A DNA stretch of 56,657 bases from CBDHDN01 sp965261585 (GCA_965261585.1 CBDHDN010000048.1:1-56657); one strand, 5' to 3'; numbered from the stretch's first letter, positions 44,588 through 54,110 are shown. Numbers and translations: made by a program. Notes: generated by a model not told the origin, from the letters alone.

Positions 44588-45597
44588 GCCGCCCTCCCGA
44601 TCGCGTCGTAGATCGCCAGATCGTGTTGCGCGATGGCGATGCCGCGCAGATCGGTGGGCGCTGCCTGACCTTCGGCGCTCCAACACGGCACGCGCGGAAG
44701 GAGAAGCGGCTGCTCGCGCGCGAAGCGGTTGGCGGGACGCTCTCTCGTCTCCCCATGAATGCGAACATTGGCGACGTTCCGCAGCCAGACGCCGACTTCG
44801 GCATTCGCCGTATCAGCGTCAAGCGCAAGGCCCAGAGGCTTCAGCCGGCTCTCCAGCGGCCACACGAAGCTCTCCTTCAGATACCGATTGAACCGCTCGA
44901 CCTTGCCTTTGGTCTGGGCGCGGTAGGGCGCACACATCCGCGGCGAGAAGCCGTGATGTTTGGCAAATTCCCTAAAACCCGCATGGAACCGGTGCTGGCC
45001 TGGACCGTAGGCGTCGCGGTCGATCAACACGGTCTTCATGTTGTCAAAGAGAATCGTGTGCGGTGTCCCGCCGATCGCATCGAAGAACCGCTCATGGGCG
45101 TCGATCAGGGTGTCGAACCGCTCGTCCGTCGTGAACCAGACGAAGCTCCAGCGGCTGAAGCCGAGGGTGGCGACTAAAGCTGACAGCCGGTCCTTTCCGC
45201 GCCGGATCGTCGTCCAGTCAATCTGCGCCTGTTGTGCTGGCTCTGTCTCAAATCGCTTGATCTCGGGCGCCGCCGGTGCCGGACGCTCCTTGGCCAACCA
45301 ATCCTTGAGGATCGAGATCCCGCCCTCATAGCCGCGCTCCCGCAGCTCGCGCAGCAGCACTGTCCCCGGTAACCGCCGCGGCGCGGCATCCCGTAATCGC
45401 CCTCGGGTGTACTCCTTGAACGGATCAAGCTTCAATCAACGCGCCGCCCGCGGCCCATAGCCGGGCTCCAATCCCGGCGACCGCAGATACTTGCGCACCG
45501 TCTCCCGGCTGATCGACAGCTCAGTTGCGATTGACCGTATGCTCTTGCCTTGCCGGTGCAATATCCGGATCTCCATGACCTCTTCCCCTGTCAGCAC
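44584..45597 (-). pseudogene. istA: IS21 transposase IstA with an internal stop
   Basis: Starts VLTGEEVMEIRILHRQGKSI at GTG 45597 (or Met 45576), with helix-turn-helix SIATELSISRETVRKYLR. An in-frame TGA at 45436-45438 follows GYGPRAAR; reading resumes LKLDPFKEYTRGRLRD. DDE residues are present downstream: AQIDWTTIRRG, LFDNMKTVLIDRD and TKGKVERFNRYLKESF. A restart at TTG 45435 could yield a core lacking the DNA-binding end. Confidence 0.85.
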
Positions 45598-45751
45598 CGC
45601 GCCCCTCCTCTTTGGGGTGCGATCCTACAGGTGGGTCACTTTTACTTCGGCGACCCGGGTCAGTTTTGCATCGGCGCTAACAAGCTCAACGAGACCCGTC
45701 GAAAACCGCGCTCCGGCAAGGCCGACTAGACCGGCGACGGAGCGGAGGTGA

Positions 45752-46042
45752 CCACCTTACTTTGGCGGAGTTCGAAGCGCGTCAGCGGAACAACGACGCT
45801 GGCCGACGACCGCGTTGTTGCCGGCTTCGGCTGCCGCGACCCCATCGACGGAGCCCTTGCCAAACTGCTCCGGATTTTTGGACCGTTGCTTGGCCGCACC
45901 GCGGGATCGGTGCTGTGCTGCTCGGGCGCCATATCTCTGATGCTCTCACATCCGGATCGGGTTGTTCCAGCACGCCGCACTTATTGGTCGCCCGATGACA
46001 GGCAAATAGGTGACCAGCACCAGCAAGCCGGGGAGTGGCTGT
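45752..46042. other. Gap between the regulator remnant and the ABC operon
   Basis: 291 bases. No gene or repeat recognised. It is the boundary between the sox locus and the lower-G+C dpp-type operon, so a transfer junction may lie here. Confidence 0.4.
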
Positions 46043-47056
46043 TTACGCCGGCGCCAACAGTCCCAGTTCAAGTTGGCCGGCAAAGTGGCAAGCAGCAAGG
46101 TGACCGTCGCCAGCGGGCTGCATTACTGCACGCTCTCGCCGACATATGTCCTGCGCAAATGGGCAGCGAGGGTGGAGAAGACAGCCTTGTGGTGGATTGA
46201 TTGGACTGGGTATATAGCCCTTCAGTTTCACGCGTGCTTCATGGTGGCTGCTGCCGTGTCGAGGGAGCGCATCAACAAGCGCGCGCGAGTAGGGGTGTGC
46301 CGGCGCGCGAAAGATCTTGCGCGTGTTGCCAGTTTCAACAATGTGCCCCAAGTACATGACCATCACTTCGTCCGAAATGAAGTTCACCACTCCCAGATCG
46401 TGCGAGATGAAGAGTATGGACAAATCCAATTGGCGCTGCAGTTCCGCCATAAGGTCAAGTATCTGGCATTGAATTGAAACATCAAGCGCCGAGGTCGGCT
46501 CATCAGCAATAATGAGGCTTGGCTCAACGGCGAGGGCGCGTGCAATCGATATTCGCTGTCTTTGCCCGCCCGAGAATTCGTGTGGGTAGCGCATGGATTG
46601 TGACGTGGCGATTCCCGTCATGCCTAGCAACTGCAGTGCGCGACGGTCACGTTGCGACTTGTCACGCAGCCCAAATATGTCCATCGGTCTGCGTACGATT
46701 TCCAGAACCGTGGCTTTTGGATTCAGGGAGGCGTATGGATTCTGAAAGATATACTGAATTTCCTTGCGAAGCGCTCCATCTTTCCATGCCGCAGCCTGAG
46801 AAATGTCCTGCCCGCGGAAATAGATCCGACCGTCTACGGGATTGGTCAGCCGTACAATTGATCTGCCCAGTGTTGTCTTGCCACAGCCGCTCTCGCCGAC
46901 AACAGCCAGGGTCTTTCCCTTTTGTACCGAGAAGCTCACCCCATCCACAGCGCGAACATACTGTCGCTTCTTTCGGGCAACGATGTCGGGCAGAGATTGC
47001 TTCAGAGGGAAGTGGACCTTCAGATTGTCCACGCGAAGCAGCACACTATCTTTCAC
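46043..47056 (-). CDS. Peptide/nickel-type ABC transporter ATPase (DppF/OppF class)
   Basis: 337 residues. Walker A VVGESGCGKTTLGRSIVRL, Q-loop IFQNPYASLNP, signature FSGGQRQRISIARALA, Walker B LIIADEPTSALDVS, switch His in FISHDLGVV. The oligopeptide C-terminal region has GCLLHPRCPFAQDICRRE with Cys that in this family can bind Fe-S. Last gene of the operon; start overlaps dppD by 11 bases. Confidence 0.92.
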   Translation of the reverse strand: MKDSVLLRVDNLKVHFPLKQSLPDIVARKKRQYVRAVDGVSFSVQKGKTLAVVGESGCGKTTLGRSIVRLTNPVDGRIYFRGQDISQAAAWKDGALRKEIQYIFQNPYASLNPKATVLEIVRRPMDIFGLRDKSQRDRRALQLLGMTGIATSQSMRYPHEFSGGQRQRISIARALAVEPSLIIADEPTSALDVSIQCQILDLMAELQRQLDLSILFISHDLGVVNFISDEVMVMYLGHIVETGNTRKIFRAPAHPYSRALVDALPRHGSSHHEARVKLKGYIPSPINPPQGCLLHPRCPFAQDICRRERAVMQPAGDGHLAACHFAGQLELGLLAPA

Positions 47057-48068
47057 CGGACTTCACTCCTAAATACTCGCTGCTGAACAGGTGGCATCGA
47101 CAAACGTGTCTCGGTTCAACCTCAATCAACTCGGGAGCGATACGTTCGCATACCTCCATTGCCATCTTGCAGCGAGGTTGGAATACGCAGCCGCCGCGCC
47201 TTAGCGTAAGGTCGGGCATTTCACCTGGAATTGCCGTAATCTTCTGATCTTCAACCTCAATATCAGGAACGGAGTCCATCAGCCCGATCGTGTACGGATG
47301 AAGGGGACGCTCAGCGATGCGCGCGCTCGGCCCCATCTCCATCAGTTGGCTCGCGTAGAGCACCATAATTCGGTCGCTGCGCTCGGTGACGAGGTTCAAA
47401 TTGTGCGAGATCAACAGGATTGCCAGTCCTGTCTCTTCACGCATCTTCTGCAGAAGATCCATGATGTCGGCCTGAACGGTTACATCCAACGCCGTGGTTG
47501 GTTCATCGGCAATCAGAAGCTTTGGATCGCAGGCAAGTGCGATGGCAATAAGCACTCGTTGCTGCATGCCACCCGAAAACTGATGCGGGTACTCCTTGAT
47601 CCGTCGTTCAGGATCAGGAATGCTCACCTTGCGGAGTAGTTCAACCGCCATTTGGCGGCGGGTGTTTCTGTCGTGCTCTCTATGCAGTTTGAAGACTTCT
47701 TCGATCTGCCACCCGACCGAAAACGACGGGTTCAGTGCGGAAAGAGGCTCCTGAAAGATCATGGAAACCTCCGTGCCACGAACGCGCTTCCGCATCTCTT
47801 CGTCGGTATATTGCAGGATATCCACGCCGTCGATCAGGATACTGCCTTGTTCACTTTTCCCTGGTGACGGAACGAGTTGCAGGATGGACTTTGCCAGTAT
47901 GGTTTTGCCGGAGCCCGATTCTCCAACGACGCCCAGGATTTCGCCGCGATCGATTTCAAAGCTGACGTCATTGACAGCAACCAGCTTGCCCCCGCCGGAA
48001 AGCTCGAATGCAATCGTTACATTCTTTACAGCGACATAGGGATCGGACTGATTGGACGGCTGAATCAT
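47046..48068 (-). CDS. Peptide/nickel-type ABC transporter ATPase (DppD/OppD class)
   Basis: 340 residues. Walker A VVGESGSGKTILAKSILQLV, Q-loop MIFQEPLSALNPSFSVG, signature FSGGMQQRVLIAIALA, Walker B LLIADEPTTALDVTVQ, LLISHNLNLV. C-terminal LRRGGCVFQPRCKMAMEVCE is the oligopeptide-transporter extension. Partners the other ATPase on the DppB/DppC permeases. Start overlaps the dppC stop by four bases. Confidence 0.92.
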   Translation of the reverse strand: MIQPSNQSDPYVAVKNVTIAFELSGGGKLVAVNDVSFEIDRGEILGVVGESGSGKTILAKSILQLVPSPGKSEQGSILIDGVDILQYTDEEMRKRVRGTEVSMIFQEPLSALNPSFSVGWQIEEVFKLHREHDRNTRRQMAVELLRKVSIPDPERRIKEYPHQFSGGMQQRVLIAIALACDPKLLIADEPTTALDVTVQADIMDLLQKMREETGLAILLISHNLNLVTERSDRIMVLYASQLMEMGPSARIAERPLHPYTIGLMDSVPDIEVEDQKITAIPGEMPDLTLRRGGCVFQPRCKMAMEVCERIAPELIEVEPRHVCRCHLFSSEYLGVKSGER

Positions 48069-48991
48069 TGCAGCCCCACCCTGAACTTCGGGTCCAGAAG
48101 GTCGCGCAGTCCATCACCTGACAAGTTTCCGGCCAACACGAGCAGTACAAGTGCAAGACCGGGGAATATTGCCAGCAACGGTGCCTGCCACATATAGACT
48201 TGGCTGTCAGCCAGCATCAGGCCCCAACTCGGTGTTGGAGCCTGCGTCCCATAGCCGAGATAGCTGATAGTCGCCTCAGCCAGTACGGCGGAGGAGAGTC
48301 GCAAGGTTGCCTGCACAATGATGGGCGCTACGATGTTTGGGAATATGTAGCGAAGCAAAGTCTGCGTTCGCCGCTCGCCAATTACCTGTGCGGCGGCCAC
48401 GTATTCGCGCTCCTTGACTGAATAGACCATACCGCGCGCAAGGCGCGCGCCGCCCGGGATGTACAGAAGCGCGAGCGTTAGAATCACGACCTGAAGCCCC
48501 GAGCCAACCATCGCTGTCACCGCTACGGCCATCAGAATGGTTGGAATGGACATGAGTACGTCCGAAAAGCGCATCACCAACGAGTCAAACGACCCGCCGA
48601 TGTAACCGGCCAACATTCCCAGCGGTACACCCAGTAGCGTTCCAAAGAACACGCTTACGAGTGCCACACCCAAGGAGATGCGCGAACCAAAGACCACTCG
48701 ACTAAAGACATCGCGCCCGAAATTGTCAGTTCCGAAGAGATGACTCGCGCTCGGACGCGCAAACGGCCGTCCGCTCGTCATTATTTCGTTGTAGCTGTAC
48801 GGGGCGATGAGTGGTCCAAACACCGCCACGATGACGATGAACAACAGCAAGGTTGCGCCAACCATCATCATCTTGTTTCCGCGCATGAAGCGCAGCCATC
48901 CCCTCACAGCGTCAGCCGTAGTACGACGTGGCCGTATCAGCGCGGGACCATCATCGAATGTGGAGCCTGTCGGATCGGTATTGGAATTCAT
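48065..48991 (-). CDS. ABC transporter permease, DppC/OppC class
   Basis: 308 residues from MNSNTDPTGSTFDDGPALIR. Cytoplasmic N-terminus, first membrane helix at GATLLLFIVIVAVFGPLIAP, then HLFGTDNFGRDVFSRVVFGS (typical of DppC), and the EAA loop REREYVAAAQVIGERRTQT-like segment near residue 220. About six membrane helices. Upstream Met at 49036 is possible but has no better ribosome site. Confidence 0.9.
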   Translation of the reverse strand: MNSNTDPTGSTFDDGPALIRPRRTTADAVRGWLRFMRGNKMMMVGATLLLFIVIVAVFGPLIAPYSYNEIMTSGRPFARPSASHLFGTDNFGRDVFSRVVFGSRISLGVALVSVFFGTLLGVPLGMLAGYIGGSFDSLVMRFSDVLMSIPTILMAVAVTAMVGSGLQVVILTLALLYIPGGARLARGMVYSVKEREYVAAAQVIGERRTQTLLRYIFPNIVAPIIVQATLRLSSAVLAEATISYLGYGTQAPTPSWGLMLADSQVYMWQAPLLAIFPGLALVLLVLAGNLSGDGLRDLLDPKFRVGLQ

Positions 48992-49115
48992 GGAACTCGT
49001 TTCTTCAGTTGAGAAGTACGATTCTGTAAGCCGCACATCGATTTGTGGCGGTCAAAACCTTCCAAGGCCTGCCATCCATCGGCCGCCGAAGCCCCACATG
49101 CGCATCGCAGGTCGC

Positions 49116-50720
49116 CTACTCCGTGCCGACGGTGACACCTCGGGGATACAAGGCGAGTTCGATGTACACGAAGGTCGTGAAGTCTTTGGGGTGCGTCCTC
49201 TGCTCGTTATGCACCTCAATTACGTTGGCCCCGGTTCGGAGGACACTGACGGGCACCCGAAAATACCGCAGATTCTCGAGTGACGCCAAACCTTCGATGG
49301 AGACCGGCGGGAACAACTCCCCCGTACCTTCGAATTGCTCCAATTTGTGACCATTGATGTAGGAAGCAATCGGCAAGTGGCGGCTGGGGTCTTCTGTTTC
49401 AACCCGCAACACGGCATCGCCATAGGTTTTCGTCAACTCTTTCTCGAAAAGTTCGATTTCGGTTACAAGATCATCCTGCGCGGGCACGGCGCAGACGCGG
49501 TATTCACGTCCGTCTACAATCATCCGGTTGATGACGTAGTGTTTGGGGCACGTCTCCAGGTATTCGCGATCTCCCAGGTGGTCTAATGCCTTCAGAGGTG
49601 GCTCCGTACCAGAGTACGCTAGTGCCCGCGGGTCATTGAATTCATGTTGCCGGCTGGACACGAAATTCCAGAGCGAAACTCCGTCTGCCCCCCGGTTCAT
49701 CAGGTAGTAGGCCGTTGTCTCGTACTGTTGCGCAGTTGTCTGGCGCAAGAATCTGCGACCGAAGTTTGGATACTTCTTTCCGTATGCGACCGTGCCGTAC
49801 ATTTCCCCATAAACGCGCGCGTTCTTGAGCTCTTCGCGGAAGCCGCGAATATCGAGGGCAAACATATTGGTCAAGAAACTGGTTGAGACATTCACCATCT
49901 GTACCAGTTCCTCAGCGTCCCACCGAACAATATCCATTGCTAGGTCGTAACAGGACTGGACGGTGTGCGGCACACGCACACACAAAGGCAGATCCTTGCC
50001 ACGCTCCGCGCCATAGCGGTCGAGCAGGTTTCTGACATCACGCACAAAGCCAGTCATGACTTCGCGCCCTTCTTCAACCTGTGGCAAGGGCACGAAGCAG
50101 GGCTTGCGCATGAGATCCATTTCGAGCCCATCCACATCAAAGTTGACGAGCAGTTCTTCCAGAATCTGCAGGTAGTGTTGGCGAACCTCGGGATACATGT
50201 AGTTCTGCAGCAAATTCACCAGTTGCGGGTGCATATTGGGGTGAACGCCGCCGTAGTCATTGATGCGGAATTCGGGGTGGTCGCGCCAGAACTTGTCCAG
50301 AATCGGAGATGACGTCTTTTCGAGGTAGTGGCAATCGTTCATTCGATAGCTGAAAAAGAAGCTCAGGCCTTCCCGACGTGATGCTTCATACAACTCGTGG
50401 ATTGGCTTACCTCCCGAGAGCATGTGGTGACGCATGCGAAAGTAGAGCTTCTCGTCCCACTCCCAGTTGTATGGATTTGGTGGCTCCTCAAGATTAGGAG
50501 CCTCGTCTTCCCAGTGCGCGTCGATCTTCGAAAGCCACAGCTGTCTGCGTAGCATGGATGGACAGCAGAAGAACGCGTCTACGCCTCGGTGCGCTACTTC
50601 GGTAACGAAACTCTCTACATATTCACGCGTAATCGGCTGTGCATAGCCTCCGTCGCGGGGCGGAACCGATGAAATAAATGATGGGTCGAAATTGTAGATG
50701 ACACGGGGAGTCTTACTCAT
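49116..50720 (-). CDS. Glycoside-hydrolase-like TIM-barrel protein (tentative)
   Basis: 534 residues, no signal peptide. It opens RVIYNFDPSFISSVPPRDGG. A barrel-like series follows: VDAFFCCPSMLRRQLW, HELYEASRREGLSFFFSYRM, VNFDVDGLEMDLMRKPCFVP (Glu/Asp pair suited to a catalytic site) and RGADGVSLWNFVS. A beta-rich C-terminal part ends VFYVPVSVL-like RYFRVPVSVLRTGANVIEVH. This order resembles uncharacterised glycoside-hydrolase-like families; the exact family is not assigned. Its place inside an ABC uptake operon suggests action on the imported compound in the cytoplasm. Confidence 0.6.
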   Translation of the reverse strand: MSKTPRVIYNFDPSFISSVPPRDGGYAQPITREYVESFVTEVAHRGVDAFFCCPSMLRRQLWLSKIDAHWEDEAPNLEEPPNPYNWEWDEKLYFRMRHHMLSGGKPIHELYEASRREGLSFFFSYRMNDCHYLEKTSSPILDKFWRDHPEFRINDYGGVHPNMHPQLVNLLQNYMYPEVRQHYLQILEELLVNFDVDGLEMDLMRKPCFVPLPQVEEGREVMTGFVRDVRNLLDRYGAERGKDLPLCVRVPHTVQSCYDLAMDIVRWDAEELVQMVNVSTSFLTNMFALDIRGFREELKNARVYGEMYGTVAYGKKYPNFGRRFLRQTTAQQYETTAYYLMNRGADGVSLWNFVSSRQHEFNDPRALAYSGTEPPLKALDHLGDREYLETCPKHYVINRMIVDGREYRVCAVPAQDDLVTEIELFEKELTKTYGDAVLRVETEDPSRHLPIASYINGHKLEQFEGTGELFPPVSIEGLASLENLRYFRVPVSVLRTGANVIEVHNEQRTHPKDFTTFVYIELALYPRGVTVGTE

Positions 50721-50804
50721 TTGTTGATGTCTCCTGCGAATGGTGTCCTCGTCAGTGACGAGGCCGATGGCTTCAAGTTTCGAACGCGGTAAGTCTGAGA
50801 GATT

Positions 50805-52090
50805 TCACCGATGTGGCCGAGGCGGGTATAGCGCAGGGCGTCTGAAGCTCTTTTCGGATCCACGTCCCGGGATTGCCAGTCTTGGAGATTCCCCATCCTT
50901 TGCTTTCTTCATGGCAACGCCAATTCGTTCTGCTGCTTCCTGCAGCACATCTTCGGAGGTGGCGAGAGAGAATCGGACGCAATGCCCTCCTCCGAGGCCA
51001 TATGCTTCGCCAGGAACACTCGCAACCCGCGCTTCTTCCAGCAGAAAATCGCAGATTTGCGCTGAGGTCATTGCGGGATGGTCGAAATATGCCCAGGAGT
51101 AGAAGGCTCCTTCGGGCACGCGGCAGACAACGCCAGGTACATTTCGCAAGGATTCAACAAACAGGTTCCGGCGCTTTTCATAAGCGGCGCGCATCGCTTC
51201 AATTTCGCCGGCACAGTCGAAGGCGACAACTGCCGCTTCCTGCGCGAAACCGCTGATACAAGTCAACATATGCTGGTAGAGCATATACATCTTGTCTACC
51301 AGCTCCGCATTGGCACAAAGGTACCCAACCCGCCAACCCGTCATTGCTGCGGACTTGGAGAGACCGTTGACGGTAATGACGCGGTCGGCAATCTGGGTGA
51401 TGGCCCCAAGGCTGATATGCGGACGCCCGTCGAACGGTACACGTTGTGCCGTGAGGCGAAGTCCGCAATCGCCTGCGCCTCGTCCGAGTTGAGCATTCTC
51501 CCCGTTGGGTTGTTCGGAGAATTGACGATGAGAAGCCGGCAGCGGTCTGATCGGGCCGCCTCCAGTTTGGTCAATGTTATGCGGTGACCATCGTCGTACG
51601 GAAGTTCGACACTGCGCACGATGCCGCCTGCTGCCTGAATGATCGACGCATATGAAACCCAGCTCGGATCAAGCACAATCGTCTCATCCCCAGCGCCTAT
51701 CAGCGTGCGCACGGCGACATAGATCGCGGACTTGGCGCCCGGCGTCACCAGAATGTTCTCAGGCGCGCACGCAATGCCATTTTCCTCGCGCAATTTGGTG
51801 GCGATCCGCTCGCGGAGCGGCAGAATGCCTCGTCCATTGACGTAGTGGGTATTGTTTCTGGCGATTGCGCGTATCGCCGCCTCCTTGATGGACGCCGGCG
51901 TGTCGAAATCCGGTTCGCCGATCGTCAGGTCAAATATGGTTTGCCCAGCGGCAGCCAACGTCCTTGCTTTCTCCGCAAGTTGAATAGAAGCAGCAGGCGC
52001 GAGCGCATCGATATATGGATTGAACTTGTACTTTAGATTTGTCTGCACGAGCTTCGTATCAACTGGATCTGACGGGCGGATTTGCGTCAT
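50805..52090 (-). pseudogene. Class I/II aminotransferase with internal deletion and frameshift
   Basis: PLP-dependent fold I enzyme. Part 1 (52090 to about 51440): YKFNPYIDALAPAASIQLAE, LTIGEPDFDTPASIKEAA, HYVNGRGILPLRERIA, VNSPNNPTGRML. Part 2 in another frame from about 51437: VPFDGRPHISLGAITQIADR, VNGLSKSAAMTGWRVGYLC (PLP-binding Lys) and GGGHCVRFSLATS. At the join about ten residues are missing, those that should hold the D-E-[IV]-Y motif whose Asp contacts the PLP ring. Start overlaps dppB by four bases. Confidence 0.85.
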
Positions 52091-53034
52091 TCGAATCGAA
52101 TTCTTGGGTCAATCGCCGCGTACACGATGTCGGTTAGCATGTTTATGACCACAACAATTACGGAAAAAATTAGGATGCAGGCCTGGATCATCGGATAGTC
52201 GCGTGCCTGGATCGCATTGAGCAGGAGCAGTCCTATGCCGGGGAACTGAAAGACCTTCTCAATCACAATGACACCGGCCATGAGGGAAGTCACATGAAGG
52301 GAGATGGTCGTCGCGATTGGGATCAGCGAGTTCCTCAGAGCATGCACGAAGTAGACGCGCGTAGGTGCGTTGCCCTTCGTCAGCGCAAGCGTAATATAGT
52401 CTTCGCCCAAAACTTCAAGCATGCTGCCGCGCACCAGCCGGATCATGGGAGGAGTGCTATGGATTGTGAGAGTTGCCACCGGCAATATCAGTGAAAGCAC
52501 GAATTTGCCGAAGTCGATATCAGGTTTTACATAACCACCCGCGGGCAGTATCGGGATCGTCACCGCGAAAAGCAGCATGAAGAGCACGCCCATCCAGAAT
52601 TCCGGGACGGAAAGCAGCACGAGTGATCCAACCGATATGCCGAGGTCCGTGTTGGAGTTGTGCTTGGCGGCCGACACCACGCCCAGAAAAATCGCAACAA
52701 CTAACGCGAGCGACGTCGAAACCAGACACAATAATAGCGTGCGGGGCAAACGCTCGAGCACAACCGGCATGACAGGGGACCGGTTCGCCAAAGAAGTCCC
52801 CCAATCCCCGCGCAAGACGTTCGTCAGCCACGCCGTGTACTGGTTCGGCAATGGTTCATTAAGATTGTATTTCGCCCGCACCGCCTCAATCTGTTCGGGA
52901 GTCCCTTCACCGCCCATCATGACCGTCACAGTATCGCCCGGCAGGAGCCGCACCATCAGGAAAATGATGATCGTAAGTACGAAGATCACGGCAAGGGCGG
53001 AGAGGACTTTTCCCAGGATGAACGACGACTTCAT
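52087..53034 (-). CDS. ABC transporter permease, DppB/OppB class
   Basis: 315 residues. N-terminal helix SALAVIFVLTIIIFLMVRLL followed by the LPGDTV motif shared by DppB. Periplasmic loop YNLNEPLPNQYTAWLTNVLR and GDWGTSL. EAA loop MLEVLGEDYITLALTKGNAP, then RVYFVHALRNSLIP. C-terminus NMLTDIVYAAIDPRIRFE. Six membrane helices expected. Confidence 0.92.
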   Translation of the reverse strand: MKSSFILGKVLSALAVIFVLTIIIFLMVRLLPGDTVTVMMGGEGTPEQIEAVRAKYNLNEPLPNQYTAWLTNVLRGDWGTSLANRSPVMPVVLERLPRTLLLCLVSTSLALVVAIFLGVVSAAKHNSNTDLGISVGSLVLLSVPEFWMGVLFMLLFAVTIPILPAGGYVKPDIDFGKFVLSLILPVATLTIHSTPPMIRLVRGSMLEVLGEDYITLALTKGNAPTRVYFVHALRNSLIPIATTISLHVTSLMAGVIVIEKVFQFPGIGLLLLNAIQARDYPMIQACILIFSVIVVVINMLTDIVYAAIDPRIRFE

Positions 53035-53064
53035 TGATTTCCCCTGGCTTCACGGGCCATCGCC

Positions 53065-53991
53065 CTACGAGCGTGCAATCCTGCTCTTTGGCAATTTGCA
53101 TACCATTGTGAACGACGGGTTGTAGATGTTCGCCAGCTCGTATTCAGCGCAATGGCCGAGCAGAAGGTGTGCTCCCACCGGGTCCAGTTCAAAGCCTTCC
53201 TGAATCCAGCGAAGCATTTCCGTTGTTGCGTGTTGAGTCGCCTGATCCAGCGGACGAGCATTTCCGACCGTAAAGATATAGCCGTCGTTCTCACCGCGCG
53301 GCCAGCAAATACTCTTGCCTTTCCGCAAGTTCACAGTGAATTCGACGTCAAGCGAGATTCCAATGCCGGTCCCCATAATCTCGCCCTGCCCTTGCCAAGC
53401 GTGACCATCGCCCAGGTGGAATAGTGCGCCCGCGACAAAGACGGGCAGATAAATCGTCGCCCCCTCGCAAAAGCCACGGTAGTCAATATTGCCACTGTGG
53501 TCGGAGCAGATTCGGGTGGAAATTACTTGCTCGCGCACCGGAGCAAAGCCAAAGCAACCCACCATCGGCGCGGTTGGCAGGACGAGCGCTCCCAAACTGG
53601 TGTCCGAGGGACGCACCAGTTCGACCGTGCCGGCCTCTGCATTGACCTCCCAGGTCGCCAGCCGATCACTCTCATCGGGCCACGGTAGGTGGCGCACATA
53701 CTCGGGTTCAACGGCTGTTGGCCATACCATCTTGAATGACCATCCTCGCCGGCGACTTGGCCTTAGTTTGTCGAAGCTCACCTCCAACGTGTCGCCCGGT
53801 TCCGCTCCCTCGATATAGAACGGGCCCGTCATCGGGTTGCCGGATTGGGTAACCTGATTGTCCTGAGCATCAAAACCGCGACCATCGACCGTTGTGGTTG
53901 CCACGGTATCGCCAGGCGCGATCGTCAGTGCGGGCGAGTGAGAACCGATTGAGTTGTAAGAGCGTACCGGTTCAAATGTGTGTCGGGCCAT
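53065..53991 (-). CDS. Acetamidase/formamidase family protein
   Basis: 308 residues from MARHTFEPVRSYNSIGSHSP. FmdA/AmdA-type features: APGDTVATTTVDGRGFDAQD, NPMTGPFYIEGAEPGDTLEV, GCFGFAPVRE, HSGNIDYRGFCEGATIYLPV and LFHLGDGHAWQGQGEIMGTG. These enzymes hydrolyse small amides to ammonia and acid with a metal site. Second gene of the operon, after the binding protein, so it probably acts on the imported amide or a breakdown product. Confidence 0.88.
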   Translation of the reverse strand: MARHTFEPVRSYNSIGSHSPALTIAPGDTVATTTVDGRGFDAQDNQVTQSGNPMTGPFYIEGAEPGDTLEVSFDKLRPSRRRGWSFKMVWPTAVEPEYVRHLPWPDESDRLATWEVNAEAGTVELVRPSDTSLGALVLPTAPMVGCFGFAPVREQVISTRICSDHSGNIDYRGFCEGATIYLPVFVAGALFHLGDGHAWQGQGEIMGTGIGISLDVEFTVNLRKGKSICWPRGENDGYIFTVGNARPLDQATQHATTEMLRWIQEGFELDPVGAHLLLGHCAEYELANIYNPSFTMVCKLPKSRIARS

Positions 53992-54066
53992 TCTGGTTTG
54001 TCTACATTGAGACAGGAAAGGTCTGGCTGCACATCCGCCAACACCCACGTCCGAGAGGACGTTAGT

Positions 54067-54103
54067 GGGATACGAGAGAGAAACGTTATCTCTCTCGTAT
54101 CCC
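54067..54103. promoter_or_regulatory. Strong stem-loop between the binding-protein and amidase genes
   Basis: GGGATACGAGAGAGA (54067-54081) and TCTCTCTCGTATCCC (54089-54103) pair perfectly over 15 bases with a seven-base loop. It lies seven bases past the stop of the binding-protein gene and no U-run follows on the minus strand. Such hairpins after the first gene commonly protect the upstream mRNA, giving more binding protein than permease. Confidence 0.65.
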
Positions 54104-54110
54104 TTCCTTG

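Larger units (their letters stand above)
43677..45682 (-). mobile_element. IS21-family element at the 3' end of the regulator gene, 2006 bp
   Basis: Ends TGTCAACGCCGGTTGAAAAC and (complement) TGTTAGCGCCGATGCAAAAC, each with a second inner GAAAACTGACCC/AAAAGTGACCC repeat. Flanked by AGCT (43673-43676 and 45683-45686). Contains istB and an istA with a nonsense codon. Confidence 0.9.
40509..45751 (+). pseudogene. GlxA-family AraC-type regulator, split by two insertions
   Basis: Segment 1 (40509-41304): DJ-1/PfpI-like domain with SVGFLLIDGFALMSYASAVE, GGDPSTF and GGVSGGPMVLARAG (no nucleophile Cys), then the start of the AraC domain (LDQLARLAGVSVRHLNRLFQ). Segment 2 (43476-43676): KLGRSTMEVYRDIRLDKANS through SHFSLAFRRRFGMTPSDVR. 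Segment 3 (45683-45751): STRPVENRAPARPTRPATER, restored in frame when the IS21 and one AGCT are removed. Divergent from soxB, as in sarcosine and glycine betaine regulators such as SouR/GbdR, so it was probably the sox activator. Confidence 0.85.
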
